This document shows, in pieces, positions 52,504 to 60,223 of a stretch of 64,000 nt of DNA. Location: positions 1-64,000 of the forward strand of contig JBKQHQ010000031.1 of NCBI GenBank assembly GCA_052148715.1, read 5' to 3'. Each line of letters begins with the position of its first letter. The stretch's first letter is position 1. The notes under the pieces were generated by a model. The model saw only the letters and a program-made list of their open reading frames with translations, did no database searches and was not told the DNA's origin. A program made the position numbers and the translations under genes. This DNA is from JBKQHQ01 sp052148715 (GTDB taxonomy: Bacteria; Pseudomonadota; Alphaproteobacteria; Rhizobiales; Xanthobacteraceae).

Positions 52504-53310
52504 TCAAGGTTGTGCAAGCCGCTCGGCAAAGAGAACCATGGTCTTGCGGTAGATCTCCGACCGGTTCCACTCGCGCATGACCTCGAAATTCGCGGTGCCC
52601 TCGCCGAACGGCGCGCCGGCGCTCCAGCCATTGGTCTTCAGGAGATTGGCGGTCGAGGCGAGCACGTCGGGCACGCTGTGCCGGAGATCGATATGTCCGC
52701 TGCCGTCGTAGTCGATGCCATATTTGATATACGAGGAGGGAAGAAACTGGGTCTGGCCGATCTCGCCCGCATAGGCGCCGATCAGATCGCCCAACGCAAG
52801 ATCGCCGCGCTGGACGATTTGCAACGCGGCGAGAAGCTCGCGCTGGAACAGCTCGCTGCGGCGGCAATCGTGCGCCAGGGTGGCGAGCGTGCGGATCACC
52901 GGCAGCTTGCCCATGTCGCCGGTGCCGTTGTCGCTTTCGAGCGTCCAGATGGCCATGAGCAGCGTCGCGGGCACGCCGAATTGGCGCTCGATGCGCGCGA
53001 GCAGTGCGGCGTGGCGCTGCATCAGCTGCTTGGCGCGCTTGATGCGGGCCGGGATGACGCGAGTTGCCGCGTATTCCTCGAAGCTCTTGCGGAACGTGCC
53101 GCGCTGGCGCCGGTCGAAGGCAAGCACGGCGCCGTCCGGCGTGAGACCCGTGAACGCGCTGTCGAGCACCGCCCGCGAGATGCCGGCGGCCGCAGCCTCG
53201 CGGGCCATGGCGGACAGGAAGCCGTTGAAATCGCCGCCGCATGTCGCGGCGCCGGCCGGCGCCGCGAAAAATAGCGCGAAAAGCAGGATCGCGAGCGATC
53301 TTGACCGCAT
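52504..53310 (-). CDS. Lytic murein transglycosylase, MltB family
   Basis: 268 residues from the ATG at 53310, preceded by GGGGGGAAG. A signal peptide (LAILLFALFFAAPAGAA) leads into the SLT_2 domain: ERQFGVPATLLMAIWTLESD with the catalytic Glu, then NGTGDMGKLPVIRTLATLAH, GDLIGAYAGEIGQTQFLPSS and YIKYGIDYDGSGHIDL. It cleaves peptidoglycan glycan strands in the periplasm with formation of 1,6-anhydroMurNAc. No lipobox Cys is at the signal end, so it is probably soluble. It is convergent with the Bug protein gene. Confidence 0.92.
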   Translation of the reverse strand: MRSRSLAILLFALFFAAPAGAATCGGDFNGFLSAMAREAAAAGISRAVLDSAFTGLTPDGAVLAFDRRQRGTFRKSFEEYAATRVIPARIKRAKQLMQRHAALLARIERQFGVPATLLMAIWTLESDNGTGDMGKLPVIRTLATLAHDCRRSELFQRELLAALQIVQRGDLALGDLIGAYAGEIGQTQFLPSSYIKYGIDYDGSGHIDLRHSVPDVLASTANLLKTNGWSAGAPFGEGTANFEVMREWNRSEIYRKTMVLFAERLAQP

Positions 53311-53637
53311 TCTTCCCCCCATCATCCCGTCCGGGCGATCATCGCACGCCGGAAAGGCGGGGCAAAGCGGCGGGGGCTCTGGCGGCATGGCCAGGCTTGT
53401 CCGAGCCGGGTGCGGAGCTCGAAATTAGCAGACGGCACCTGCGCCGGGTCGCCTAGGCGACAAACCAGGCGGTTAGCGCGCTCGGTCCGGTGCGGTAGCT
53501 GCAAGCCCTTCGCAAAAGAAAGGGCTAGATGGAGCGGGTGTAAGGTATTAAAATAACGGTTTCTGTGGATTTCCGTGCCGCGTTAGTCCCGTGTTTGCGT
53601 TTTGACCGCCATAGTGCGTCGGAACGGGGAGAATGCT
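53311..53637. other. Divergent intergenic region
   Basis: About 325 bases between the transglycosylase and the L,D-transpeptidase, two divergently transcribed peptidoglycan enzymes. An AT-rich patch at about 53540-53575 is the likely promoter of the right-hand gene. No gene seen. Confidence 0.4.
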
Positions 53638-54984
53638 TTGCCCAGATTGATCATGCAGCGGCGCACGATCCTTGCCGGGATTGCGCGTTCGCGTCGCGCC
53701 GCGTGGCTGAGCCTTGCCGGCGCGGCGGTCATTGCCGGACAGGTCTTGCCCGCAAGCGCCTCCATGTTCTGGGATAACGGCTTCGGCTCCCGTGTGGTGA
53801 GCGAGCCAGTCTATGAGCGGACGATGCCGCGGCGGCCTTCCGTGCCGCGCAAGCGGCATGCGGTCGACCCGGACAAGAAGGGAGACGAGGTTGCGATCAA
53901 GGCAGGCCAGGGCGTGCTGCAGGCGATCATTTCAATTCGTACGCAAGAGCTGACCTTATACGCCGATGGTGTCCCGGTCGTCCGCTCGCAGGTGGCGACC
54001 GGCGTGCCCGAGCATCCCACCCCGACCGGGATTTTCAGCGTCATTGATAAAGAGCGCTATCACGCCTCGAATATCTACAGCGGCGCACCGATGCCGTTCA
54101 TGCAACGGCTCACCAACTCAGGGGTAGCCCTGCATCTCGGCGTGGTGCCGGGCCATCCGGCGTCGCACGGCTGCATCCGGCTGCCGGAGGATTTCGCCCG
54201 CCGGCTGTGGGTCACGACCGAAGTGGGCGCGCGTGTGCTGATCGCGCAGGACGAGATCGCTCCGGTGCCGTTCGAGAACGAGCGCCTATTCGCTTTGCGC
54301 CGGCCGGCGGCGCCGGTGGTCACGTCGCCCCAATCGGCGCCCGCCCCGGAGGGGATGCCGGCCGCGGCGCCCGCCGATGGCGCCTCCGACGAGAAACCGC
54401 TTGCGCCCGAGGGCCAAAGCGCGAAATCAGACCCAGTGCAACTGGCGGCGGCCGAAGCGCCGAACAAGCCCATCCTGCGTGCAACCATTGACGCGAGCGA
54501 TCCCGGCCCGGGGCCGGCGAAGCCAAGCGAGCCGCAGCTCAAGCCGGGGCCGATCTCCGTATTCATCAGCCGCCAGGAGCGCAGGCTGTTCGTGCGCAAG
54601 GGATTCGATCCGGTGCTCGACGTTCCGGTCGTGATCGAACGGCCGGACCAACCCCTCGGCACGCACCTCTTTACGGCGCTGGGCTTCAAGGAGGACGGCG
54701 TCCACCTGCGCTGGAATCTAGTGACCATGCCGGCGAGCGCGGCGATCGAGCGCGATGCGGCACCCATCCGCGGCTCGCGCCGGGGAGGGGACCGCGAAGC
54801 GCCCGTGATCGAGACTCGGCCGGCCCCGAACGCGGCCGACGCGCTGGCGCGGATCACCATTCCGGAAGACGCCGCGCAACGCATTTCCGAGCTGATGTCG
54901 CCGGGCGCGTCGCTGATCGTCTCCGACTACGGCCTCGGCCGCGAAACCGGAAAATACACCGACTTCATCGTCGTGACCCGCTGA
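53638..54984 (+). CDS. L,D-transpeptidase (YkuD domain) with long C-terminal extension
   Basis: 448 residues if the TTG at 53638, six bases after GGGGAG, is the start; the next ATG, at 53653, gives five fewer. A membrane/signal segment (AAWLSLAGAAVIAGQVLPAS) is followed by the YkuD domain: AIISIRTQELTLYADGVPVV, then VATGVPEHPTPTGIFSVIDK and LHLGVVPGHPASHGCIRLPE with catalytic His and Cys. A Pro/Ala-rich linker and a second region of about 170 residues follow, with FISRQERRLFVRKGFDPVLD, a YkuD-like beginning without the Cys motif. It forms 3-3 crosslinks or anchors proteins to peptidoglycan. Confidence 0.9.
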   Translation: MPRLIMQRRTILAGIARSRRAAWLSLAGAAVIAGQVLPASASMFWDNGFGSRVVSEPVYERTMPRRPSVPRKRHAVDPDKKGDEVAIKAGQGVLQAIISIRTQELTLYADGVPVVRSQVATGVPEHPTPTGIFSVIDKERYHASNIYSGAPMPFMQRLTNSGVALHLGVVPGHPASHGCIRLPEDFARRLWVTTEVGARVLIAQDEIAPVPFENERLFALRRPAAPVVTSPQSAPAPEGMPAAAPADGASDEKPLAPEGQSAKSDPVQLAAAEAPNKPILRATIDASDPGPGPAKPSEPQLKPGPISVFISRQERRLFVRKGFDPVLDVPVVIERPDQPLGTHLFTALGFKEDGVHLRWNLVTMPASAAIERDAAPIRGSRRGGDREAPVIETRPAPNAADALARITIPEDAAQRISELMSPGASLIVSDYGLGRETGKYTDFIVVTR

Positions 54985-55307
54985 CGACCGCCCGCGCGTC
55001 ATCCCGGGCCCGCGTGCGCGGGACCTACGGTGCAGCAACTCGGGAGTCCAAAAAATTGGAGCGCGGCCAGCCCGCGCACCAATTTTCGACCCTCGGAATA
55101 AGGTTCAGAAATGGTTCCCGGGCACAAGGCCCGGGACGACAGTTGAGTTTTTTCGTCGCGGCGCCGGGCGTGGTGATTCGGCGTGAGAAGTCGTTCAAGC
55201 AATGGTCGCATAATCGCCGTTATTAGGCGGCCAATCGTCGGCATTAGCCCGGTCCGTTCAAGCCCGCTGTCTGGACGTCGCACGCCGGCTCGACCGAGGA
55301 GGGTGTC
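54985..55307. other. Intergenic region with palindromic element
   Basis: About 320 bases between the transpeptidase gene and the SEC-C remnant. It contains the element at 54998-55140 and no gene. Confidence 0.4.
54998..55140. repeat. Palindromic intergenic element
   Basis: 143 bases bounded by GTCATCCCGGGCC (54998-55010) and GGCCCGGGACGAC (55128-55140), inverted with one mismatch. The interior includes paired AATTTTC/AAAAATT-like and CCGAGG-like pieces. The TCGTCATTCCGGG-type ends are typical of intergenic repeats in this group of bacteria. Confidence 0.55.
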
Positions 55308-55556
55308 ATGCAGCGCGATGACGATTTCGACAAGCTCCCGTCCTTTCGAGACCTCGCGTAAGCGGAGGAGGGGGTTATCCCTCGGAGACCAAGGTCCGCC
55401 GCGGGCACCGCGTCGTGCACGGCGACAAGGAGCTGGTGGAAAAGCTCGGGCGCAATGACTTGTGCCCCTGCGGCTCAGGACGAAGCTTTCAAGAAGTGCT
55501 GTCTGCGCTCTGGCCGGTTCGACGGCGGCGAGCGGAATTACTATTGCCGCGACTAG
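55308..55556 (+). pseudogene. Frameshifted SEC-C metal-binding motif protein
   Basis: The ATG at 55308 follows GAGGAGGG and reads MQRDDDFDKLPSFRDLA before a stop. In another frame VRRGHRVVHGDKELVEKLGR and NDLCPCGSGRSF follow. After a further one-base shift comes KKCCLRSGRFDGGERNYYCR up to the stop at 55554-55556. Put together this is a small SEC-C protein (CPCGSG-x-x-F-KKCC) broken by at least two frameshifts. Sequencing error cannot be excluded. Confidence 0.65.
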
Positions 55557-55610
55557 CCATGATCTGAACGGTTCCGCGCGCACGCGTGAGCGTGCGCCGG
55601 ACCGTCGACT

Positions 55611-56099
55611 TCACCACCAACGCTGCGGCCACGACCCACGGCGGACGAGGTTGTGCCAGAGGAAGGCGAAGGCGGCCAGAAGGCACGCGCCGATCGCAAC
55701 CGGCGCTATCAGAAAGCTCCACGGCATGCCGTAAAGGACGACCACCAGGGGGTCGATTCCGGCCGGCGGGTGGAACGTACGGGTTAGGCGCATTGCCGCC
55801 ATGGCCAGCCCGACCGCGAGAGCGGCCGCCCATATCGAAGGGCCGACGAGGCTCACGACGACGAGCCCGACAGCGGTTGCGAGCAGATGACCGCCGATCA
55901 GTGCGCGCGGCTGCGCCGGCTCCACGTCGGGCGTGCCCATGACCAGAACGATCGAGGTGGCGAATGGCACCACCATCCGCGGGAAGGCGGCGCGTTCGGA
56001 GAGAAGCTCCATCAAGCCGATCGCGACCGCGCCGCCCACTGCGCCGTCGACAACGGCGGTCAAGGCATCACGCCATGCCGTCGATCCTGGAACCCGCAC
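55611..56099 (-). CDS. HPP family membrane protein
   Basis: 162 residues from a GTG at 56099, preceded by GGGGAG. Four hydrophobic segments and the family motif TRTFHPPAGIDPLVVVLYG (His-Pro-Pro), plus PFATSIVLVMGTPDVEPAQP and RALIGGHLLATAVGLVVVSL, identify the HPP integral membrane family. Cyanobacterial/plant members have been linked to nitrite transport in plastids; the bacterial role is not settled. It has no evident operon partner. Confidence 0.88.
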   Translation of the reverse strand: MRVPGSTAWRDALTAVVDGAVGGAVAIGLMELLSERAAFPRMVVPFATSIVLVMGTPDVEPAQPRALIGGHLLATAVGLVVVSLVGPSIWAAALAVGLAMAAMRLTRTFHPPAGIDPLVVVLYGMPWSFLIAPVAIGACLLAAFAFLWHNLVRRGSWPQRWW

Positions 56100-56506
56100 C
56101 CGCTGAGTCTCCCCTTGGCGGCGATGGCACGCGATATTTCGCGGCCCGTCCCGGGGACCCTATACACGATGATGCATGGATATTCGACGAGCTTGCGCGC
56201 GCCTTCGACATAGCAGAAGCGGGCCGCCTGCAACCGCGCGTGCGTCGATCGATGCGCCGTCGGCGCGTGTTTCATCCGAACTCTCTCCGACGCGGAACTT
56301 CGCCTCCGCGCCGGGTGTTGTTGGAGCAGGGGCGACACCCGTGTCCGCGTCGCGACGGCCCGCTGTCGTAAGAAGAGGCCGTCGCGACGCGGCACGGCGC
56401 ATCCAATCGGCGAAAATCGCGACATGCCTCGGAAGTTAGTCGACCGCGCGGCTAGGGCATGTCCCGTTCAATTTTGACTCGGGACAGGTGGAATTGTTGC
56501 GTGGCG
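56100..56506. other. Intergenic region with a strong hairpin
   Basis: About 400 bases between the HPP gene and the end of the livF-like gene. It holds a perfect 16-base stem (56345-56360 with 56377-56392, CCGCGTCGCGACGGCC and its complement) around a 16-base loop, and a smaller stem at 56460-56486. Neither is followed by a T-run. No gene seen. Confidence 0.45.
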
Positions 56507-57208
56507 CTAGACGCCGAGATGGCGGTGCAGCACCTCGGGCCGGTCGTGCACCGCCTGCGCGGTCATCGCTTCGACGATGTGACCGTTGTTGATGATGTAG
56601 AAGCGATTGGCGAGACTCATCGCGGCGGAGATATTCTGCTCGACCAGCACGATCGTCTGGCCGGCGTCGGCGAGCGTGCGGCAAGTCGCCAGCAGATCGC
56701 GCACGATGATCGGCGCCAGCCCCTCGAATGGCTCGTCGAGCAGAAGGATCTTCGGCTCGCGCACCAGCGCGCGCGCGATCGCCAACATCTGCTGCTCGCC
56801 GCCCGACAGATCCGTGCCGCCGCTGCGCCGCCGCTCGCGCAGGCGCGGAAAGGTCTCCCAGATCCGCTCCAGCGGCCAGCGCGATTTCGCCGTAAGCCCG
56901 GCCAGCACGAGGTTCTCCTCGACGCTCAGGCTGCCGAATATCCGGCGCTCCTCCGGCACCAGCTGCAGCCCCAGGGAAGCGACGGCGTGGGGCGGCATTC
57001 CTTGCGTCGGCGTGCCGTCGAGCACGATCCGGCCGGAACGCGGCCGAATGAGGCCGATCAGGCTTTTCAGCGTCGTGCTCTTGCCGGCGCCGTTGCGACC
57101 GAGCAGCGCCACTACCTCGTTCTTTTCGACGGTGAGCGACACGTCGAACAGGATGTGGCTGTCGCCGTAATAGCTGTTGATACGCTCGACCTCGAGCAGC
57201 GCGCTCAT
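56507..57208 (-). CDS. livF: Branched-chain amino acid-type ABC transporter ATPase, LivF
   Basis: 233 residues. It starts MSALLEVERINSYYGDSHIL, with Walker A VALLGRNGAGKSTTLKSLIG, Q-loop GLQLVPEERRIFGSLSVEEN, signature LSGGEQQMLAIARALVREP and Walker B ILLLDEPFEGLAP. The SYYG start and PEERRIFGSLSVEENL block are typical of LivF. The start overlaps the stop of the LivM-LivG gene by four bases (ATGA). It is the last gene of the leftward operon livH, livMG, livF. The ligand may be an amino acid, amide or urea-like compound. Confidence 0.93.
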   Translation of the reverse strand: MSALLEVERINSYYGDSHILFDVSLTVEKNEVVALLGRNGAGKSTTLKSLIGLIRPRSGRIVLDGTPTQGMPPHAVASLGLQLVPEERRIFGSLSVEENLVLAGLTAKSRWPLERIWETFPRLRERRRSGGTDLSGGEQQMLAIARALVREPKILLLDEPFEGLAPIIVRDLLATCRTLADAGQTIVLVEQNISAAMSLANRFYIINNGHIVEAMTAQAVHDRPEVLHRHLGV

Positions 57209-59031
57209 GCGGCGGCGACCCCGCCGAGGTAGGCTTCCTGCACCAGGCTGTTGCGCTGGATCTCGGCCGGGGTGCCCTCGGCGAGCAGCGCACCCTCGTG
57301 CAGCACGGTGATGCGCTCGGCAAGCTCGAACACCGCGTCCATGTCGTGCTCGACCACCACGAGCGTGCGGCCGCGGCGGATATTCTTTAGCAACTGCACG
57401 GTTTCTCGGCGCTCGCGCGGGCTCATGCCGGCGAGCGGCTCGTCGAGCAGCAGCAGCGACGGCGAGGCGGCGAGCGCGAGCCCGATCTCCAGCCGCCGTT
57501 TCTCCCCATAGGCAAGCTCGGCGACCGGCACGTCGGCGCGCGCGGTCAAGCCGACCATCGCCAGCGTGCTCTCCACTTGCACGTCGAGCCCCGGCACGCG
57601 GTCGATGCGCCGCAGGAGGTCGAGGGAGAAGGGGCCGCGCCGTTCGGCCAGGGCGGCGATCACCACGTTCTCGCGCAGCGTCAGCCGGGCGAAGAGCTGG
57701 TTGACCTGATAGCTCTTGGTCAGCCCAAGCTGGCAGACGGCGGCGACATCCATGCCGGTGATGTCGCGGCCATGAAAGATGATCTGCCCGGACGTGGGCG
57801 GCATCTCGCAGGTGAGCATCTTGAAGAACGTGCTCTTGCCGGCGCCGTTCGGGCCGATGATGCCGCGCAGCTCGCCCTGCTCGACGGAGAAATGAATGTC
57901 TTTGTTGGCGATAAGACCGCCGAAGGATTTGGTCAGGCCGCGTGCTTCGAGCACCGGACCCGAGAAGGGCGCCTCCTGGCGGCGGCGCGACGGGCCGATG
58001 CTGGCGAGCGGCGGCGGCGCGGCGACGGTCGGCGCCTCCTCGGGTGCCGGAGGATGCGGACGCGCGGTAAAATACCGGACCAGATCGCGCAAGCCGCCGA
58101 TGAGGCCGTGGCGCAGGAAGCAAACGAGCAGCACGAACACGATGCCCAGCACGAGCTTCCAGGCGCTGCCGAGCCCGGCCGCACCCTGCAGGAAATCGCG
58201 CAGGAAGAGCCACACCGTGGCGCCGACCAGCGGGCCGAACAGCGTCCCGCTGCCGCCCATCGCGGTCTGCATCACCAGCTGGCCCGAAGTATCGAAAGTG
58301 AAGGCTTCCGGCGGCATGAAGCCTTGCAGCACACCGAGCAGGCCGCCGGCGAAGCCCGCATACGCGGCGGCGATGACGAACGCCGTCAGCTTGTACCGGT
58401 CGACCGCATGCCCTACGGCGCGCGCCCGCAGCGGGTTCTCGCGGATCGCGCTGAAGATCGCGCCGACCGGAGAGCGCATGATGCGCAGCGCGATGACGAT
58501 GCCGATGAAGTAGCACACGGCAAGGAAGCCATACATCGACCAGCCGGTGCCGACCTGGTAGGAGAACCCGCCGAATTCGAATTTCGGCGTCGGCACGCCG
58601 GGCAGTCCGTTCTCGCCGCCGGTCCAGGCGGAGAGTGGCGAGTTTTCCAGGAAGAAGAACATCTCGGCGATCGCGACGGTGATCATCGCGAAGTAGATCC
58701 CGGTGCGCCGCAGCGCGATCGCGCCGACCAAGATCCCCACCAGCGCCGCGCCGATGGTGCCGATCAGCAGCGCGCCGAGCACGTTCGACATCAAGTTTTG
58801 GGTCAGCAGATAGGCGGCGATGAAGCCGCCCGTGCCGTAGAAGGCCGATTGGCCGAACGACAGCATGCCGGTATAGCCGAACAGAATATCGAATCCGATC
58901 CCGAACAGGCCCCAGATGAGAATCTGGTTGACCGTGTTGGGCGCGAAGCCGAGATGCGGCAGCACGAACGGCGCGGCGGCGAGACCAAGCGCCGTCAGTC
59001 CCTCGACCAGCAGGGGGCGGCGGCGCAGCAT
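57205..59031 (-). CDS. livM: Fused ABC permease and ATPase (LivM-LivG)
   Basis: 608 residues joining two normally separate Liv subunits. Residues 1-330 are a LivM-type permease with about eight helices (IWGLFGIGFDILFGYTGMLS, FGQSAFYGTGGFIAAYLL, and the GENGLPGVP and IRENPLRARAVG coupling loop). A Pro-rich linker at about 335-370 follows. Residues 375-608 are a LivG-type ATPase with LTKSFGGLIANKDI, IIGPNGAGKSTFFKMLTCEM, ELAYGEKRRLEIGLALAASP and LLLLDEPLAGMSPRERRETV. Both halves look intact. Fusions like this fix one permease to one ATPase in a transporter that also uses LivH and LivF. Confidence 0.93.
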   Translation of the reverse strand: MLRRRPLLVEGLTALGLAAAPFVLPHLGFAPNTVNQILIWGLFGIGFDILFGYTGMLSFGQSAFYGTGGFIAAYLLTQNLMSNVLGALLIGTIGAALVGILVGAIALRRTGIYFAMITVAIAEMFFFLENSPLSAWTGGENGLPGVPTPKFEFGGFSYQVGTGWSMYGFLAVCYFIGIVIALRIMRSPVGAIFSAIRENPLRARAVGHAVDRYKLTAFVIAAAYAGFAGGLLGVLQGFMPPEAFTFDTSGQLVMQTAMGGSGTLFGPLVGATVWLFLRDFLQGAAGLGSAWKLVLGIVFVLLVCFLRHGLIGGLRDLVRYFTARPHPPAPEEAPTVAAPPPLASIGPSRRRQEAPFSGPVLEARGLTKSFGGLIANKDIHFSVEQGELRGIIGPNGAGKSTFFKMLTCEMPPTSGQIIFHGRDITGMDVAAVCQLGLTKSYQVNQLFARLTLRENVVIAALAERRGPFSLDLLRRIDRVPGLDVQVESTLAMVGLTARADVPVAELAYGEKRRLEIGLALAASPSLLLLDEPLAGMSPRERRETVQLLKNIRRGRTLVVVEHDMDAVFELAERITVLHEGALLAEGTPAEIQRNSLVQEAYLGGVAAA

Positions 59032-59044
59032 CAGACGGCCCCCC

Positions 59045-59920
59045 TCATTCGCGGCTCCGCACGCCGAGTAGGCCCTGCGGCCGCAGCAGCAGCACGAGCG
59101 TCATCACCAGGAATAGCATGAACTCCGAATAGCTCGGGTTCACCATCGAGGTCAGGCTAAGAATTTCCCCGGCGATCAGCCCGCCGAGAATGGCCCCGGT
59201 GAAGGAGCCCACCCCGCCGATGACGACGACGACGAACGTCTGCACCAGAATCGCGTCGCCGACCTCGGGCGTCAGTGACACCACCGGCGCGTTCACGATT
59301 CCGGCAAATCCCGCCGCCATCGCGCCGATGCCGAACACCAGCATGAACACGCGGTAGACATTGATGCCCAGCATGCCGACCATGCCGGAATCCTCGATCC
59401 CTGCGCGCACGATCATGCCGACCCGCGTGCGGTAGAGCACCACGTAGAGCGACGCCAGCGCGGCCGCCGCGATCCCGAGGACGACGATGCGATAGGTCGG
59501 ATAGATCAAGAAGCCGATCGGCGTGACGCCGGCCGCCCACGGCGGCGCCGGAACAGTCAGCGACAGGCTGCCGAATGTGAAGCGAACCAGCTCGACGATG
59601 ACGATGCCGATCCCGAAGGTGACCAGGAGCTGGTCTTCCGGCGGACGGTCGTAAAAGTGACGGATGATCACGAGCTCGATGATCCCGCCGACCACCACGA
59701 GAAACAGCGCGCCGGCGATCACGGCAAGGATGAACGACCCCGTGGCCTGGAACGCCAGGTAGCCGGCATAGCCGCCCAGCATGAACATCGCGCCGTGCGC
59801 AAGGTTCAACACGCCGAGCGTGCCGTATATGATGGTCAGGCCCGAGCTGATCAGCGCCAGCAGCGCTCCCAGCGCCAGCCCGTTGAACAACTGCGAAAGG
59901 AAATTAGGCCAAGTGATCAT
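59045..59920 (-). CDS. livH: Branched-chain amino acid-type ABC permease, LivH
   Basis: 291 residues with about eight membrane helices. LFNGLALGALLALISSGLTI, then YGTLGVLNLAHGAMFMLGGY, is the LivH hallmark. The coupling loop is GMIVRAGIEDSGMVGMLGIN, followed by GIGAMAAGFAGIVNAPV and FVVVVIGGVGSFTGAILGGL. It ends 13 bases before the livM-livG gene, same strand, same operon. The substrate-binding protein gene lies upstream, separated by a palindromic element. Confidence 0.93.
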   Translation of the reverse strand: MITWPNFLSQLFNGLALGALLALISSGLTIIYGTLGVLNLAHGAMFMLGGYAGYLAFQATGSFILAVIAGALFLVVVGGIIELVIIRHFYDRPPEDQLLVTFGIGIVIVELVRFTFGSLSLTVPAPPWAAGVTPIGFLIYPTYRIVVLGIAAAALASLYVVLYRTRVGMIVRAGIEDSGMVGMLGINVYRVFMLVFGIGAMAAGFAGIVNAPVVSLTPEVGDAILVQTFVVVVIGGVGSFTGAILGGLIAGEILSLTSMVNPSYSEFMLFLVMTLVLLLRPQGLLGVRSRE

Positions 59921-60223
59921 GCGCGAAAGCGTGTTTTTGAGGAAACGCAGCTACGCTTGCTTCACCTCTCCCCGCGCCCAAGTCGGATGTTTCCGACTTG
60001 GGTCCGTTATAATTTGCCGAAGGCGGGAACGCCCGACTTCGGCCTGGGGAGAGGTCGGAACAAGCGCGCTTGTGCGCTTGTTCCGGGTGAGGGGGCTCTC
60101 AGCGACTCTGAAGCTTGTGGAGGGTGCCCCTCACCCGCCCTCGCTGCGCTCGGTCGACCTCTCCCCGCAAGCGGGGAGAGGTAAAGCGTTCGCAGCATTT
60201 CTTGCCGCCGATGCCGCTACGCC
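59921..60223. other. Intergenic region between binding-protein and livH genes, filled by a palindromic element
   Basis: About 300 bases made up mostly of the element at 59961-60185. Strong hairpins here, between the first and second genes of a transporter operon, could lower read-through so that binding protein is made in excess (inference). Confidence 0.45.
59961..60185. repeat. Palindromic intergenic element, mosaic
   Basis: The outer inverted repeat ACCTCTCCCCGC (59964-59975) pairs with GCGGGGAGAGGT (60171-60182). Inner hairpins are CAAGTCGGATGTTTCCGACTTG (arms CAAGTCGGA/TCCGACTTG), AACAAGCGC/GCGCTTGTT around 60058-60082, and ACCTCTCCCCGC/GCGGGGAGAGGT at 60157-60182. It also contains a CCCGACTTCGG block shared with the element at 39041-39183, which points to modular, shuffled units. 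Confidence 0.7.

Noticed and set aside
56460..56486. Hairpin after livF as a rho-independent terminator
   Set aside because: Seven-base stem with a long loop and no T-run on the minus strand; the evidence is too weak.
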